Positions 6,010 to 6,554 of a DNA stretch of 6,554 nt are shown piece by piece. Location of the stretch: the NCBI GenBank assembly GCA_031263945.1, contig JAISEW010000021.1, forward strand, positions 1-6,554. Reading direction: 5' to 3'. How positions within the stretch are numbered: the stretch's first letter is position 1; the number at the start of each line of letters is the position of its first letter. This DNA comes from Gracilibacteraceae bacterium (lineage in GTDB: Bacteria > Bacillota > Desulfitobacteriia > Desulfitobacteriales > Syntrophobotulaceae). The position numbers were made by a program, and so were the translations under genes. The notes under the pieces are model-generated. The model had not been told where the DNA came from and did no database searches. It saw only the letters and a program-made list of their open reading frames with translations.

Positions 6010-6060
6010 GACACCCTTGTGTCTCTTTCCCTGATCCGAAACGAAAGGGGGTGAGGGCAC

Positions 6061-6168
6061 ATGTTTAATTGTTTTGTGACGTTTCTTCTTGCCATCGGAG
6101 CGGGCGTAGTCAACCACTATCTCTGCAAATGGCTGGATGGCAAGACGACTAAAGAGCGCCAGCCTTAG
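6061..6168 (+). CDS. 35-aa single-membrane-segment peptide, candidate type I toxin
   Basis: This 35-codon gene runs from ATG at 6061 to TAG at 6168. The Shine-Dalgarno AAGGGGGTGA (6045-6054) differs from the ideal AAGGAGGTGA by one base and lies 6 nt before the ATG, which strongly argues the gene is real. The peptide is MFNCFVTFLLAIGAGVVNHY followed by LCKWLDGKTTKERQP. A hydrophobic helix (about residues 2-22) ends in a KWLD box and a charged, mostly basic tail. This is the shape of membrane-acting type I toxins. Short proteins ending in 'ICKWLDG' are, as I remember them, common and mostly unannotated in clostridia-like genomes. It has its own promoter and long folded leader, is followed by a strong hairpin, and is faced by an antisense promoter. 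It could instead be a small regulatory membrane peptide. Toxicity is inferred, not shown. Confidence 0.75.
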   Translation: MFNCFVTFLLAIGAGVVNHYLCKWLDGKTTKERQP

Positions 6169-6177
6169 AACCGGAAA

Positions 6178-6213
6178 CAGGAACCCCCGGAGTAGCAGCT
6201 CCGGGGGTTCCTG
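6178..6213. terminator. Perfect 15-bp hairpin after the peptide gene
   Basis: CAGGAACCCCCGGAG (6178-6192) and CTCCGGGGGTTCCTG (6199-6213) pair without mismatch around a 6-nt loop, TAGCAG. It begins 9 nt after the stop codon. There is no U-run on the plus side; on the minus side TTT follows directly. It may end or protect transcripts in both directions and probably forms the complementary 3' structure shared by the message and its antisense RNA. Confidence 0.7.
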
Positions 6214-6227
6214 TGTGAAGGCACACA
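6212..6227. repeat. Small hairpin TGTGTG-AAGG-CACACA
   Basis: A perfect 6-bp stem with a 4-nt loop starts at the last stem bases of the preceding 15-bp hairpin, so only one of the two could be fully formed at its outer pair. It lies between the peptide gene and the facing antisense promoter. Confidence 0.4.
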
Positions 6228-6253
6228 TGCTTTGTAACGCTTCTTGCACTCAC

Positions 6254-6283
6254 ATTGTAACCCGTACATACCCCGGATGTCAA
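6254..6283 (-). promoter_or_regulatory. Strong minus-strand promoter facing the peptide gene
   Basis: On the minus strand, a perfect -35 TTGACA (6278-6283), an 18-bp spacer and -10 TACAAT (6254-6259) make the best promoter in the window. It points at the 3' end of the 35-codon gene and has no gene of its own close downstream. This fits an abundant, constitutively made antisense RNA. Confidence 0.7.
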
Positions 6284-6292
6284 TATTATTTT

Positions 6293-6322
6293 TTGAGATT
6301 TTTTAACCCTGTTTGGTACAAT
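6293..6322 (+). promoter_or_regulatory. Possible rightward promoter in the A+T-rich patch
   Basis: On the plus strand, TTGAGA (6293-6298), 18 bp and TACAAT (6317-6322) form a fair promoter, back to back with the antisense promoter. It would transcribe toward the hairpin at 6386-6428 and against the partial gene at the right edge. No convincing gene follows it, so it may be chance in an A+T-rich stretch. Confidence 0.4.
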
Positions 6323-6385
6323 AAAATATGACGACAACTATGATTACAAGGAAGCGAGGCGGCGCGATAAATGATGGGCCGGGAA

Positions 6386-6428
6386 ATAACAGAAAACGAG
6401 CGGCAGCCGGCCGCCCGCTTTCTGTTAT
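6386..6428 (-). terminator. Hairpin after the right-edge gene
   Basis: Ten-base perfect arms ATAACAGAAA (6386-6395) and TTTCTGTTAT (6419-6428) enclose a GC-rich inner part able to pair further (GCGG with CCGC). It lies 21 bp beyond the stop codon of the minus-strand gene at the edge, the normal place for its terminator. The stem itself supplies U-rich sequence on its descending side, but no clean U-tract follows, so efficiency is uncertain. Confidence 0.55.
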
Positions 6429-6448
6429 GAGAAAAAGTGAAGCCGCTT

Positions 6449-6554
6449 CTACTTCGCGGATCCGAAGGCGTATACCTTGGTGTCCGCTGTGATGCCTCCG
6501 AAGTCCGTGCCTGCCGGGTCGTTACCCGGGGTGAGGACGATGGCGGCGTTACTC
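6449..6554 (-). CDS. C-terminal end of an unidentified protein (partial)
   Basis: The last 34 codons of a minus-strand gene that continues beyond the right edge end at a TAG (6449-6451). The readable tail has SNAAIVLTPG, then NDPAGTDFGG, ITADTKVYAF and GSAK. It is rich in Gly, Ala, Thr and Asp with alternating hydrophobic residues, like the last strands of a beta-rich extracellular or repeat protein, but this is too little to name a family. The frame is open to the edge, and a hairpin follows the stop at a normal distance, which supports it being a real gene end. It is separated from the operon at left by the peptide/antisense unit. Confidence 0.6.
   Translation of the reverse strand, partial: SNAAIVLTPGNDPAGTDFGGITADTKVYAFGSAK

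Larger units (their letters stand above)
6174..6247 (-). ncRNA. Predicted antisense RNA to the peptide mRNA 3' end
   Basis: The minus-strand promoter at 6254-6283 would start an RNA near 6247 running left into the 3' part of the peptide gene transcript. No open reading frame with a ribosome binding site begins close to the promoter. The 3' end shown assumes termination at the 6178-6213 hairpin followed by TTT; read-through would extend complementarity across the coding region. The role proposed is antitoxin RNA of a convergent type I pair, as in the txpA/RatA and bsrG/SR4 arrangements. The RNA itself is inferred from the promoter and geometry. Confidence 0.45.

Noticed and set aside
5851..6249. 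132-codon minus-strand frame across the divergent intergenic region
   Set aside because: It runs antisense through two promoters, the palindrome and the 35-codon gene, has biased composition and no ribosome binding site.
6328..6492. 54-codon plus-strand frame just after the possible rightward promoter
   Set aside because: The ATG falls within a few bases of the expected transcription start, there is no ribosome binding site, and the frame passes through the hairpin and antisense to the right-edge gene.

Overview
The window looks like a chromosomal accessory region of a Bacillota-type (Firmicute-like) anaerobe. The grounds are strong AAGGGGG- and GGAGG-type ribosome binding sites, consensus sigma-A-like promoters, an NrdG-type radical SAM enzyme, C-P lyase relics and a short 'KWLDGK' membrane peptide of a kind I associate with clostridia-like genomes. 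The taxonomic placement is an inference and is not firm. Almost every protein gene lies on the minus strand.

Layout from left to right. Positions 54-~700 hold two decayed phosphonate-utilisation genes on the minus strand. One is a 3' fragment of phnM. The other is a phnL ATP-binding-protein gene with an internal deletion plus frameshift and a lost C-terminus. Positions ~700-886 hold two palindromic repeat-like elements, exactly where phnM is cut off. Positions 887-5830 are a compact minus-strand operon transcribed right to left: an N-terminal 'MSGPK' coiled-coil protein (411 aa), a double-zinc-ribbon FHA protein (209 aa), an NrdG-like radical SAM activase (204 aa), a ClpB-D2-like AAA+ ATPase with a degenerate N-terminal half (630 aa), and a DUF1697 protein (184 aa). 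The first four genes overlap by 1 to 8 nt and the fifth follows after 28 nt. A near-consensus promoter lies at 5896-5924.

Back to back with that promoter, a second one (5926-5954) points right. It reads through a structured leader of about 100 nt into a 35-codon gene (6061-6168) with an almost perfect Shine-Dalgarno site. The product is a single-membrane-segment peptide with a charged tail. A perfect 15-bp hairpin follows at 6178-6213. Facing it from the right on the minus strand is a very strong promoter (TTGACA-18-TACAAT, 6254-6283) that would make an RNA antisense to the 3' part of that message. This is the architecture of a type I toxin-antitoxin module.

The right edge (6449-6554) holds the last 34 codons of a minus-strand gene, followed by a hairpin that may be its terminator.

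How the parts may work together. The four coupled genes suggest one complex or pathway: FHA phospho-recognition, an AAA+ remodeller, a radical SAM enzyme with no glycyl-radical partner in view, and a coiled-coil protein. I do not recognise this as a characterised system. It and the adjacent candidate type I toxin are the two items most worth pursuing.
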